35,906 bases of DNA from an uncultured Caryophanales bacterium (GCA_946539445.1 CAMNHK010000014.1:1-35906); one strand, 5' to 3'. Shown: positions 23,323 to 31,356, counted from the stretch's first letter. Notes: generated by a model not told the origin, from the sequence alone. Made by a program: numbers and translations.

Positions 23323-24865
23323 ATTTAAATATTCCTTTGAAGATTGAATTTAATCCTTTATTAATGGCTTTATCTAACACTTTATTAACTACTTTATTCG
23401 TAGCTTTTGTTTTTAATTTATTCATCGGATCATTCTTTTTAGCTTTTTCTGCTTCTCTTTGTTTTTTAGCTTCTTCTCTTTCTTTTTCTTTCTTTTCTTT
23501 TTCAGCTAATTTTTCGGCTTTTTCTCTTTCTTTTTCTTCAAGAGCTGCTTGTTTTTCTGCTTCTTCTCTTTCTATCTTTTCACGAATCATTTGATCCAAT
23601 TCTTCATAAGCAGAATCTCTTTCTACTGCTTCTTCATACTTTCCTAATAATAAGGAAGAGTTAATGACTCTATTTCTCGCAATATCATCTAACACTCCCA
23701 TTTTACTCTGTGGTGGTAAGATGGTTGCTTTCTCTACTACTTCTGGCTCTCCATTTTCATTTTGGAATGATACTAATGCTTCTCCTGTTCCAAGGGATAA
23801 AATTGCTTCTGCTGTATCAAATTCAGGATTGGCCCGGAATGCTTCGGCTGCTACTTTAACCGTTCTTTGTTCGCTAGGCGTATAAGCTCTTAAAGTGTGT
23901 TGAACACGATTTCCTAATTGAGCAATTACTTCGTTTGGAATATCGGTTGGACTTTGAGAAATGAAGTATAAACCAATTCCACGAGAACGGATTAATTTTA
24001 CTACTTGGGTAATTTGTTTTAAACGATAAGCTGGCATTCCATTAAATAATAAATGAGCCTCATCAAAGAAGAATACCATTTTAGGTTTGTCTAAATCTCC
24101 AACTTCTGGCATCTTATTAAATAAATTGGTTAATAACCATAATAAGAAGGAAGCATATAAATCCGGAGATTGGAATAATTTAACAGCATGTAAAATATTA
24201 ATCATACCTTTTCCATTCGCGTCGGTTGCCAAGAAATCATGAATGTCTAATTCTGGTTGTCCAAAGAATTTGTCAGCTCCTTGGTTTTCAAGAGTTAATA
24301 AACATCTTTGAATAACTCCAACGGTTTGAGTTGTTATATTTCCATATTTTGTAATAAAATCATTTTTATTATCCCCTACGTATTGAAGTAATAGGCGTAG
24401 ATCTTTTGTATCATCTAGACTCCAATTATTGTCTTGGGCAATTTTAAATACAATGGCTAATACTCCTTCTTGAGCTTCTGAAAGACCTAACATCATAGAT
24501 AATATTTCTGGTCCAACAGAGTCTAAGGATGTACGAATAGGATGTCCATATTCTCCAAAAATATCCCAAAAACGAACCGGAAATCCTTTATATTCAAAAT
24601 TCTCAATTCCTAATTTTTCTAAACGCTTTTCTAAGCTTTCACTGGATTCACCTGCTTGAGCGGTTCCTCCCAAATCTCCTTTTACATCGGCTAAGAATAC
24701 TGGCACTCCGGCATCCGAAAATGATTCGGCCATTACTTTTAATGTGATCGTTTTTCCAGAACCACTGGCTCCTGTAATTAAACCATGACGATTCGCTTTA
24801 TCCAATAAAATGGATAGTTCTTTTTCTCCACTTTTTCCAATTAATACTTTATTATCTTTATACAT
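23321..24865 (-). CDS. HerA/FtsK-type P-loop ATPase (DUF853 family)
   Basis: 514 residues. Walker A GASGSGKT at 32-39 in the phrase HGLITGASGSGKTITLKVMAE, then FLADVKGDLGGTAQAGE and PVRFWDIFGEYGHPIRTS. Walker B is MVFFFDEAHLLFNGMP, and IRSRGIGLYFISQSPTDIP is the sensor region. These are the signature phrases of the DUF853 HerA-like group, hexameric ATPases whose role is not settled. Residues about 420-490 are a Lys/Glu-rich coiled coil; the last 25 residues are amphipathic (VLDKAINKGLNSIFKGIFK). AGGAG precedes the ATG. It lies 15 bp downstream of a small unknown gene and probably shares its transcript. Confidence 0.92.
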   Translation of the reverse strand: MYKDNKVLIGKSGEKELSILLDKANRHGLITGASGSGKTITLKVMAESFSDAGVPVFLADVKGDLGGTAQAGESSESLEKRLEKLGIENFEYKGFPVRFWDIFGEYGHPIRTSLDSVGPEILSMMLGLSEAQEGVLAIVFKIAQDNNWSLDDTKDLRLLLQYVGDNKNDFITKYGNITTQTVGVIQRCLLTLENQGADKFFGQPELDIHDFLATDANGKGMINILHAVKLFQSPDLYASFLLWLLTNLFNKMPEVGDLDKPKMVFFFDEAHLLFNGMPAYRLKQITQVVKLIRSRGIGLYFISQSPTDIPNEVIAQLGNRVQHTLRAYTPSEQRTVKVAAEAFRANPEFDTAEAILSLGTGEALVSFQNENGEPEVVEKATILPPQSKMGVLDDIARNRVINSSLLLGKYEEAVERDSAYEELDQMIREKIEREEAEKQAALEEKEREKAEKLAEKEKKEKEREEAKKQREAEKAKKNDPMNKLKTKATNKVVNKVLDKAINKGLNSIFKGIFK

Positions 24866-24880
24866 ATTTCTTCTCCTCTT

Positions 24881-25378
24881 TTATGCCCATGGATTTTTTG
24901 ATTCCATAATTCGAATATCGGCTAACAAGCCAATTACAGAATCACTCCATACATAGTAATTTCCATCTTTTGCTAATCTTAAAGTGATTGGTCTTAGACT
25001 ATCAGAACCTCCACTTTTTAAGAATAAACGAATGTATCCTTCTTCTACTCTAGAATGTTCATTTTCTACTACTTCTACTTCATAAGAAGTTGGAGTATAG
25101 TCATTATCTGGAGTAGCTCCTTTGAAATAAGATTTTCCAATATATGGATACTTTTCATTTTGGAGCATTCGATCTTTTATATTTTGTTGCATCAAAGCTG
25201 ATATTGTTTGATTTTCTCCCATTAAAAATTGTAGCATTTTATAAAATTCTGTTGTGTCATTTGGATTATAATTGCAAATGGTATGAATTAATAAACCTGC
25301 AACCATATTGGGATCTGTACGATTCATTATTTCCAATTCTTCTTTTGTTGTAAAAAGTTTTTCATATTTTACTAACAT
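24881..25378 (-). CDS. Conserved soluble protein of unknown function
   Basis: 165 residues, starting at ATG 25378 (TTAGGAGG just upstream), giving MLVKYEKLFTTKEELE. The first 60 residues are helical, followed by FYKMLQFLMGENQTISALMQ. The second half is beta-rich (YEVEVVENEHSRVEEGYIRLFLKSGG, shown in two overlapping phrases: SYEVEVVENEHSRVEEG and YIRLFLKSGGSDSLRP) and ends DIRIMESKNPWA. There is no signal peptide, membrane segment or metal motif. I recognise it only as a protein seen in gut Firmicutes. It is directly upstream of the HerA-like ATPase gene, which is its likely functional partner. Confidence 0.8.
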   Translation of the reverse strand: MLVKYEKLFTTKEELEIMNRTDPNMVAGLLIHTICNYNPNDTTEFYKMLQFLMGENQTISALMQQNIKDRMLQNEKYPYIGKSYFKGATPDNDYTPTSYEVEVVENEHSRVEEGYIRLFLKSGGSDSLRPITLRLAKDGNYYVWSDSVIGLLADIRIMESKNPWA

Positions 25379-25400
25379 AGTTCCTCCTAAGGTTTTGTTA

Positions 25401-25418
25401 TTTTTATTATAGCATAAA
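25401..25418 (-). promoter_or_regulatory. Extended -10 promoter for the 24.9-kb unit
   Basis: TGCTATAAT on the minus strand, about 30 bp before the start at 25378. The terminator of the preceding F420-ligase-like gene is just upstream. Confidence 0.5.
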
Positions 25419-25420
25419 AG

Positions 25421-25443
25421 AAAAAAGATACAAAAGTATCTTT
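25421..25443 (-). terminator. Terminator of the F420 ligase-like gene
   Basis: AAAGATAC/GTATCTTT stem, AAAA loop on plus, followed by TTTTTTC on the minus strand. Confidence 0.8.
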
Positions 25444-26630
25444 TATTCATCTGCTAGATTATCAAAATATCCTTGAATGAACACTACTGGTGTTCCTTTA
25501 TCTCCACTACCACTCGTTAAATCGCATAAGGATCCAATCAAATCTGTTAATCTTCTAGGAGTCGTTCCTTGCGTAACCATTTGTCCTTTTAAATTTTTAT
25601 CTTTCTTACGGATTTCCTCTTTGATTGCTTCTTTTAATTCGTCTCCTCTAAGATTTGCATACTTATTATCAGAAACATATTTTAGTTTTATTTCATTTGG
25701 AGTTCCTTCAAGGCCAGAGGTATAAGCAGGTGAGACAACTGGATCGGCTAGTTCCCAAATATGACCGACTGGATCTTTAAATGCTCCATCCCCATATACC
25801 ATTACTTCAATTGTTTTTCCTGTTTTCTCTTTCAATCTTTTTTGAATTTCTTCTACTAATGTTTGACCGGTTCTTGGGAATAATTTTAGTCTTTCTTCTG
25901 TTGACTTATTTGAACCTAACATTCCATATTTCTCATTAAAACCACTACCGTTAATTGGTGCATTCATTACTTCATATAAACCAAATACATTTGCTCCTGC
26001 CTGCTCTAATAATTTTTTTGTACGGAAGCGAGTATGAATATCACAATTTAAAACATTCTTTGTGTATTCCAAAATATCTGTTGCTTTATTAGAAAGTATA
26101 AATACCGCTTCACATCCTTCGTTTTCAATTAACTCTTTATAAAAGTCAACCATATTGATACCTGTAAATGGATGTAGCCAATCTCCAAAGTTTTCTCTAT
26201 ATTTTTTCTCTGTAATAATACTTCCTAATGTAAATTCACTATGGTCTAGTTTATCTTCATCTAAGATTCCATTTCCTACTTCATCACTTGGGAAAGATAA
26301 TTGAACGTATAATTTTTTCGTACTTCTCGCAATTGCTTTCAAAATAATGGAAAAACGATTTCTACTTAAAATTGGAAATACGATTCCTAACTCTTCTGGA
26401 TTATGGAATTTGTTCTTTATATCTTCTACTACCTGATCCACCGTTACATAATTTCCTTCACTAATTCCTACTACTGCTTCTGTGATAGCCACTATATCTT
26501 TGTCATGAAATTCAAAATGATTATTTTGTTGAGCTTCTAATATTGAATTCACAACTATTGTCGCTAAATCATCCCCTTCTTTAATAATCGGAGTACGCAC
26601 TCCTCTAACAACCGTTCCTAAATCTCTCAT
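25443..26630 (-). CDS. Coenzyme F420:L-glutamate ligase-like protein
   Basis: 395 residues. The N-terminal half resembles the CofE/FbiB ligase fold: GTVVRGVRTPIIKEGDDL, DIVAITEAVVGISEGNYV and the phrase FTGINMVDFYKEL. The second half (PRTGQTLVEEIQKRL, VMVYGDGAFKDPVGHIWELAD, SPAYTSGLEG, QMVTQGTTPRRLTDLIGSL) is shared with long Firmicutes members of this group. CofE adds glutamates to F420, yet Firmicutes of this kind are not known to make F420, so the substrate is probably different. The gene has its own ribosome site and a terminator, and appears to be a single transcription unit. Confidence 0.82.
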   Translation of the reverse strand: MRDLGTVVRGVRTPIIKEGDDLATIVVNSILEAQQNNHFEFHDKDIVAITEAVVGISEGNYVTVDQVVEDIKNKFHNPEELGIVFPILSRNRFSIILKAIARSTKKLYVQLSFPSDEVGNGILDEDKLDHSEFTLGSIITEKKYRENFGDWLHPFTGINMVDFYKELIENEGCEAVFILSNKATDILEYTKNVLNCDIHTRFRTKKLLEQAGANVFGLYEVMNAPINGSGFNEKYGMLGSNKSTEERLKLFPRTGQTLVEEIQKRLKEKTGKTIEVMVYGDGAFKDPVGHIWELADPVVSPAYTSGLEGTPNEIKLKYVSDNKYANLRGDELKEAIKEEIRKKDKNLKGQMVTQGTTPRRLTDLIGSLCDLTSGSGDKGTPVVFIQGYFDNLADE

Positions 26631-26698
26631 ACCTATCTTCCTTTCTTACAATATCATTTTAACATACGCGATTTAGACATACAATTCCTTCAAATCAT

Positions 26699-27388
26699 TT
26701 ATTTTAAAAAATCGATTAATCCTAATAAATAGTTAGCCGCCATTTCGGATGTTGTTTCTAATAATTCATCATAAGTCTTTTTGTTGTCTCCTTCCATCGG
26801 AGAATCTGACATAGAACGAATTATTAAAAATGGCATTTTCGATAAGTAGCATACTTGAGCAATAGCGGCTCCTTCCATTTCTACGCAAAATGCATTAAAA
26901 CGTTGGGCAATTTCTTCTCCTTTTACAGGGTCTGTTAAAAAAGTATCCGCAGAAGCAATATTTCCAATATGAACTTTCATAGGAGTTGGAACACGTTTTG
27001 CTAAGGCAACTAACTCCCTATCACTTTCTATGTAAGTCCCGATTTCTGGAATATAACCTAATTCATGATTGAAGGCTGTAATATCAAAATCGTATTGAAT
27101 TAATTTATCCCCTACTACAATTTCTTCTATTCCCACTTCTTTTCGAATAGATCCCGCTACTCCTACATTAAATATGGTGGATACTGGATAAGAATCGATT
27201 AATAATTGAGTGGTTCTTGCGGCATTCACTTTTCCAATTCCTGATTCTACTAAAACACACTCTATTTCTCCTACGCTACCTTCGTAGAATAATACTTCTT
27301 GAATTCGGTTTATATTCAATAATTCTATTTTCGATAAAAAAGCATCTAATTCTTCTTTTTGAGCAAATATAATGCCAATTGTTTTCAT
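26699..27388 (-). CDS. mtnN: 5'-methylthioadenosine/S-adenosylhomocysteine nucleosidase
   Basis: Cleaves MTA and SAH to adenine and the thioribose, recycling by-products of methyl transfer and polyamine or autoinducer synthesis. 229 residues with MKTIGIIFAQKEELDAF (catalytic acid Glu13), NVGVAGSI, a VVGDKLIQYDFD loop, CVEMEGAAIAQVC (binding Glu) and IIRSMSDSP (catalytic Asp). Start taken at ATG 27388, since AGGTG is 7 nt upstream; the ATG at 27394 overlaps that site. A TGTTATAAT extended -10 box lies about 25 bp upstream on the minus strand. Confidence 0.96.
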   Translation of the reverse strand: MKTIGIIFAQKEELDAFLSKIELLNINRIQEVLFYEGSVGEIECVLVESGIGKVNAARTTQLLIDSYPVSTIFNVGVAGSIRKEVGIEEIVVGDKLIQYDFDITAFNHELGYIPEIGTYIESDRELVALAKRVPTPMKVHIGNIASADTFLTDPVKGEEIAQRFNAFCVEMEGAAIAQVCYLSKMPFLIIRSMSDSPMEGDNKKTYDELLETTSEMAANYLLGLIDFLK

Positions 27389-27518
27389 AATCATTCACCT
27401 ATTTTTATTATAACATAAATATTTTATATACCAAAAATCTATCCTACGCATTTGACAAAGATAAAAAAACGTAAAATACAAATTAATTAAAATATTTTTT
27501 TATAAGGAGGACTGAAAA

Positions 27519-27800
27519 ATGAAAATAAAAGGACTTAATGTTCGTATTGCATCAGCTGCTTTATCTGGATTGTTAGTTGGGAACGCAAGCTTTGCTTTGG
27601 CAACTCCTGCTTATGCAGAAGTCATCGAAGATTATGGATTAGAGTCAACGGATCTTTATGATTTAGACTATCCCGATGATTTAGTTTTCGAAGAGGAAGA
27701 CGAAGACGAAGATGAAGATGAAAAAGAAGAAAATGAACAAAGTAAAAAGCAAATAAAAAGAACCAATATATTGGTTCTTTTTTTATTGTTCTATTCTTAG
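27519..27800 (+). CDS. Small secreted acidic protein, frame runs through its terminator
   Basis: 93 codons from ATG 27519 with AAGGAGG upstream. MKIKGLNVRIASAALSGLLV and the following NASFALATPAYA form a clear signal peptide with an AYA cut site. The mature part is very acidic (VFEEEDEDEDEDEKEENEQ) and then KQIKRTNILVLFLLFYS. The last 15 codons are made of a terminator hairpin (27757-27780) and its T-run, which would not normally be translated. A one-base shift in the GAA/GAT tract would put the frame on TAA at about 27750, just before the hairpin. So either the sequence carries a slip in the repeat, or the true protein lost its stop. Function unknown; metal or ion binding by the acidic tail is conceivable. 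Confidence 0.7.
   Translation: MKIKGLNVRIASAALSGLLVGNASFALATPAYAEVIEDYGLESTDLYDLDYPDDLVFEEEDEDEDEDEKEENEQSKKQIKRTNILVLFLLFYS
27752..27786. terminator. Bidirectional terminator within the 3' end of the acidic ORF
   Basis: AAAGAACCAATA/TATTGGTTCTTT is a perfect 24-nt palindrome with A-run before and T-run after, so it could serve the plus-strand acidic gene and a minus-strand remnant. Confidence 0.8.
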
Positions 27801-27931
27801 CCGTTACTTTGAAACTAATAGACTCTCCACTAGAGGCATTTTCTTTCCTTAAAGTACGTGCATTGGTAGTAATGGAAACATCATAAGGCATAATAATATC
27901 ATTATTTTTCTCTTCATCTTAATCACCTATC
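27793..27931 (-). pseudogene. Short gene remnant opposite the acidic ORF
   Basis: Two minus-strand frames look protein-like here. One, starting at the ATG at about 27919 behind AGGTGATTAAG, reads MKRKIMILLCLMMFPLLP and stops after 22 codons, like a bare signal peptide. The other reads DEEKNNDIIMPYDVSITTNA followed by RTLRKENASSGESISFKV and runs into the terminator hairpin. Neither is a complete gene. Together they suggest a frameshifted, shortened secreted-protein gene. This is the only content I see between 27800 and 27995. Confidence 0.3.
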
Positions 27932-27971
27932 TTCTCTTTTATTTTATAGAAGAAAAAGACAAATAATTCAA

Positions 27972-28006
27972 TAAAAAAAATCAATATATATTTACTATAT
28001 TGATTT
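27972..28006 (-). terminator. Terminator of the Nudix gene
   Basis: TCAATATA/TATATTGA stem with a 7-nt loop, followed by eight T on the minus strand; it overlaps the last codons of the Nudix gene. Confidence 0.7.
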
Positions 28007-28501
28007 TATTTTTTCTTTATATTCTAATAGTTTTTGAAATAAAATTCCATGAGCTTTATTCATTAATCCTTGATTAATAATATTATTTATTTCTTCGATT
28101 GTTTTATAGGATACAGATTCTACTTCTTCCTCTTGAATGGTTATTTCATTTAAGTCTATGTCTTTCTTTAAATAATAGAAAAAACGAATGGGAAAATCAA
28201 ATAATTGATATCCTAAATCGATTATTTCTTCTTTCTTAACTTCTATACCTAGTTCTTCTTTTACTTCACGAATAATGGTATTTATTGGTTCTTCTCCATG
28301 ATTCACGTGTCCTCCCGTGGATGAATACTCTCCACCTTTTTCTGTAGATGTCTTTTGAATCAAAAATTCATTATTACTATTTTCTATAAAGATAATTGCT
28401 ACTGCAATATGCTCATTTTCCGTAAATGAATTATCTTTTCCTCTTTCCACTACTCTTCCTGTCTTCTTTGCTTGACTGTCATAAACATCTAATAATTCCA
28501 T
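27995..28501 (-). CDS. Nudix hydrolase
   Basis: 168 residues. The complete Nudix box (G-x5-E-x7-REVxEE-x-G) lies at 64-86: GHVNHGE, then REVKEELGI. MELLDVYDSQAKKTGRVVERG at the start is typical of the IPP-isomerase-like/YfcD branch, as is the EYSSTGGHV phrase. Such enzymes hydrolyse nucleoside or isoprenoid diphosphates; the substrate is open. AAAGGAG precedes the ATG. It is the last gene of a minus-strand series with the membrane protein, zinc-ribbon and papain-fold genes upstream. Confidence 0.93.
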   Translation of the reverse strand: MELLDVYDSQAKKTGRVVERGKDNSFTENEHIAVAIIFIENSNNEFLIQKTSTEKGGEYSSTGGHVNHGEEPINTIIREVKEELGIEVKKEEIIDLGYQLFDFPIRFFYYLKKDIDLNEITIQEEEVESVSYKTIEEINNIINQGLMNKAHGILFQKLLEYKEKIKSI

Positions 28502-28514
28502 AAATACTCCTTTT

Positions 28515-29150
28515 CTATTTCCATAATAGGATGGTTCCTATCGCAACTAAAAATTGACAGAATACATTTGATAATTCTATCACCCAATGTACTTTTGGAT
28601 CTTTCAAATTTGCTTTTATTCCAATTCCGCATAGCATAATAAATAGTAAGATTGCTCCGCTGTATAAAATAATAGGAATTAAATGATTCATTTGAATGGA
28701 TTTGCCAATTAAAGATATATAAATGGATAAATATCCAATCGCACCTATTAAAACAGCAATTGTATTGAATTTTTTTGTCTTCCAATATAAGACTATGAGT
28801 AATAGAATGGCTATTACCATAGTAATTATCAAAAGATTGGTTTTCCAATTAAAAATTGTTTTCATCAGCATCATTCCTGATAAAAAGATTCCACTGTTTA
28901 CTAAAAAAACTAAGCTAACAGGCATTCGAAATTTTATGATTCCTAATCCTACGATTAGTTTTCCTGTTGGTATGACAAATCCAAATATTAAAGAAAGAGA
29001 GGCTCCTACTATGAATAATTCTAGAAAAGGACTTGTCATTATTATTTTCATATTCGTTATAATTGTGATGATGGTTATGGTATAAAGAATGGGATTTATA
29101 TAGTCTACTAATCCTAAGGAAACAGAGAATCCATCATTCTTTTGTTTCAT
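28515..29150 (-). CDS. Polytopic membrane protein of unknown function
   Basis: 211 residues with about seven hydrophobic segments (for example INPILYTITIITIITNM, LELFIVGASLSLIFGFVIP, LLIITMVIAILLLIVLYW, IPIILYSGAILLFIMLCGIGI and VFCQFLVAIGTILLW). Short loops, no recognised motif. Its start overlaps the end of the zinc-ribbon gene by 17 bp, so the two are translated together. The short polar N-terminus (MKQKNDGFSVSLGLVDY) has no signal peptide. I cannot name a family. Confidence 0.8.
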   Translation of the reverse strand: MKQKNDGFSVSLGLVDYINPILYTITIITIITNMKIIMTSPFLELFIVGASLSLIFGFVIPTGKLIVGLGIIKFRMPVSLVFLVNSGIFLSGMMLMKTIFNWKTNLLIITMVIAILLLIVLYWKTKKFNTIAVLIGAIGYLSIYISLIGKSIQMNHLIPIILYSGAILLFIMLCGIGIKANLKDPKVHWVIELSNVFCQFLVAIGTILLWK

Positions 29151-29508
29151 CTTTTTGTATATCCTTGTATTCTCTCATTATTTCCAATAGTTCTTTACTG
29201 CTTAAATTATCGTTTTCTCTATTGAAAATTGGTTGATTCATTTGATTCCATAATTGTTCCTCTGAAATAGAAGAATCTAATCCCATTTTTCTAGCATTTT
29301 CAAGTGCCTCTTCTTTGGACATTCCAAACCCCATTTGTGAATTTAATCCCATAGGCATCACATTACATTGTCTTTCATAGTTTCCTTTTATAGTATCTTC
29401 ATATTGTTGATTCATTTCTTTATCCACTTCATTGGTTTCTACATTGTATCCACATTCACATTTTGTCTTTCCATCTAGTGGAAGTCCACAGTTTGGGCAA
29501 AATTTCAT
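29134..29508 (-). CDS. Small zinc-ribbon protein
   Basis: 124 residues, starting at ATG 29508 (AAGGA 7 nt upstream; the ATG at 29514 lies too close to it). MKFCPNCGLPLDGKTKCECGY holds CxxC and CxC pairs at C4/C7 and C17/C19, a treble-clef-type zinc ribbon. The rest is a soluble helical region rich in Met, Glu and Asn (MSKEEALENARKMGLD, SSKELLEIMREYKDI). Function unknown. It lies between the papain-fold gene (16 bp upstream) and the membrane protein gene (17-bp overlap), so the three probably act together. Confidence 0.82.
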   Translation of the reverse strand: MKFCPNCGLPLDGKTKCECGYNVETNEVDKEMNQQYEDTIKGNYERQCNVMPMGLNSQMGFGMSKEEALENARKMGLDSSISEEQLWNQMNQPIFNRENDNLSSKELLEIMREYKDIQKDETKE

Positions 29509-29524
29509 TATCATTCCTTCTTTC

Positions 29525-30259
29525 TTATCTAAATCTTTTACCAGTAAAATCTTCTGGCTGAAACGGTTCTAATAATAATCCCATTTTTCTTAATTCTTCT
29601 TCTGTTTTTGACAATTTAGAAGTATAAGATTCAAACCATTTTTTATATAGTGTTCCAGTTGCGACATTATATTTTATTTGTGAAGGAGATACTCCCGTCT
29701 TTGTTTGAAAGAAACTATCTCCATAAGCTTTTGCTACTTCTTCCTTGAACTCTATATATCCTTTTTCTAGTAGAGGCATAACAGTCTCTTCGGCTTGATT
29801 TAATTCTATAAAAAATCCTGGATCTGGTGATGTACACACTGTATCATTAATAATAGTAAATCTTTCAACGTCACATTTATCTTTTTCAAAGAATTGAATA
29901 TAAGTTGGATCCACTAGATATATTTTATCTTGGATCGTTACGAGTACAAAACTATGACCACAAGTCCCATTTAATACTTCATTTGTGTTTACCGGATTGG
30001 CACTTATTCCTAATTTTTGGAAATAGTATACAATCATACTTTGCGCCAAATCACATTTAAAGGCATAGGAATCATCTTGAATGTTTGATTCATTTGCTTC
30101 GGCTATTTTTTTTCTTACTTTCCAACATAGATTTTCCAATAAACTATTGATTTCGGATTCTTTTAGTGGCATATGGTTTTGACAAAGTTCCTCTATTTTT
30201 GTAATAGTCTCCCTGCTTGGTGCTTTGTCTTGTAATGTAACACTTACTATTCTTTCCAT
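29525..30259 (-). CDS. Papain/transglutaminase-fold protein
   Basis: 244 residues, no signal peptide. A Cys-His-Asp triad can be placed at C69 (FKCDLAQSMIVYYFQKLG), H102 (GTCGHSFVLV) and D117 (KIYLVDPTYIQFF), in the order and spacing of transglutaminase-like and arylamine N-acetyltransferase folds. After the fold comes a helical C-terminus (PLLEKGYIEFKEEVAKAYGD, LSKTEEELRKMG). Whether it is a protease, an amide-forming enzyme or an inactive member is not visible. AAGGTG precedes the ATG. It leads a minus-strand series with the zinc-ribbon, membrane and Nudix genes and diverges from the radical SAM gene. Confidence 0.78.
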   Translation of the reverse strand: MERIVSVTLQDKAPSRETITKIEELCQNHMPLKESEINSLLENLCWKVRKKIAEANESNIQDDSYAFKCDLAQSMIVYYFQKLGISANPVNTNEVLNGTCGHSFVLVTIQDKIYLVDPTYIQFFEKDKCDVERFTIINDTVCTSPDPGFFIELNQAEETVMPLLEKGYIEFKEEVAKAYGDSFFQTKTGVSPSQIKYNVATGTLYKKWFESYTSKLSKTEEELRKMGLLLEPFQPEDFTGKRFR

Positions 30260-30325
30260 TCAATCACCTTTTCTATTTTCATTATAAAACAAAAATGATT
30301 TTCCTTCAAACTATTCCTATTATTC

Positions 30326-30335
30326 ATGTTATAAT
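30326..30335 (+). promoter_or_regulatory. Extended -10 promoter of the radical SAM gene
   Basis: ATGTTATAAT (TG-n-TATAAT), with only a weak TTCAAA about 19 bp upstream. It is about 30 bp before the start at 30367. Confidence 0.5.
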
Positions 30336-30366
30336 AAAAAGTAATTTATTATTTGAGGTGGTTTTC

Positions 30367-31356
30367 ATGATTCATTCATTGGGTGTTTTTAAAGATTTTT
30401 CGGATGGTACCTTGAAGAGTGTTTTTGAAGTTGATCATAAAAAAATAATTGAAATGTCTTTATTATTCAATAAAATAGAAAAAGATGTTGTTTGTGTCCC
30501 TACTCATTATTTTTGTAATTTGGGATGCAAAATGTGTCATTTAACCAATAAGGGTCTAAACAAAGCTATGCTACCTATTCAATCAGCTGATTTTTTAGAG
30601 TGCCTTATTTATACATTAACAAAGGATGGTAAGAGAAGAACGGATAAGAAAAAATTGCTCATTTCTTTTATGGGTGTTGGGGAACCTTTATTAAATATTC
30701 CCCTTATTGAAGAGGTCTATAAAAAAGAAGATTGGATTAAAGAGAAGCTTGGCTATGAAGATGTCGCTTATTCAATTGCTACCATGATGCCAAATCAAAA
30801 TATTTTGAAATTACAAGAGATAGTTTGTCGTTTAAACATTCCTTTAAAGATTCATTTTTCTCTTCATACACCTATAGACGAAGAACGATATGAATTGATT
30901 CCAAGTACGAAGGTTTCGGTTCGTGAGGCTTTCTCTTATTTGATTAACTACCGTGATGCTTTACAAGCCAATCCTATTATTATGGAAAAGTATAAAAAAC
31001 TTCATACAAACGATGATCCAATAGAGATTCATTATACATTGATTAAAGATGTGAATGATCAAGAACAAGATTTGAACTTGCTTTGTGATTTGCTTCGTAA
31101 GTATCCTATTCCTATCAAGTTTATTCGCTTTAATCCTACTAATTCTTTAAAAAGAAGTATTCAAGAAGATTACTGGGTAGAACAAATTTCTAAGATGATT
31201 CCTAATCTTAGGATAAAAACGTATTCTCCTCCTGGAAGAGAAGTCGGTAGTTCTTGTGGAGAATTTACGAAACATTATTATCATGAAGAGATTGAAACTA
31301 CTTCTCAAAAGGAAGAGTTTGAGCGTTGGAAAGAAGAACATTTAGTAGAAGAATAA
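30367..31356 (+). CDS. RlmN/Cfr-like radical SAM methyltransferase, divergent
   Basis: 329 residues from ATG 30367 (GAGGTG upstream). The radical SAM cluster CxxxCxxC is C50, C54 and C57. C43 lies 7 residues before it (VVCVPTHYFC), the spacing of the RNA-bound Cys118 in E. coli RlmN, and C297 (GSSCGEF) takes the place of Cys355, the methyl-carrying Cys. FMGVGEPLLN is the RlmN GGEP-type SAM motif, and RFNPTNS matches the later conserved loop. This supports C-methylation of an RNA adenine by the same ping-pong chemistry. Yet the N-terminal domain is cut from about 100 to about 40 residues and identity is low, so it is probably not the housekeeping RlmN. Confidence 0.85.
   Translation: MIHSLGVFKDFSDGTLKSVFEVDHKKIIEMSLLFNKIEKDVVCVPTHYFCNLGCKMCHLTNKGLNKAMLPIQSADFLECLIYTLTKDGKRRTDKKKLLISFMGVGEPLLNIPLIEEVYKKEDWIKEKLGYEDVAYSIATMMPNQNILKLQEIVCRLNIPLKIHFSLHTPIDEERYELIPSTKVSVREAFSYLINYRDALQANPIIMEKYKKLHTNDDPIEIHYTLIKDVNDQEQDLNLLCDLLRKYPIPIKFIRFNPTNSLKRSIQEDYWVEQISKMIPNLRIKTYSPPGREVGSSCGEFTKHYYHEEIETTSQKEEFERWKEEHLVEE

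Noticed and set aside
27995-28501. Nudix gene as isopentenyl-diphosphate isomerase (idi)
   Set aside because: The Nudix box and N-terminus fit the wider branch, but the idi-specific metal-site residues could not be identified with confidence.
28489-28848. Minus-strand open frame overlapping the membrane protein gene
   Set aside because: It is in a shifted frame over a clear seven-helix protein, with odd composition and no ribosome site.
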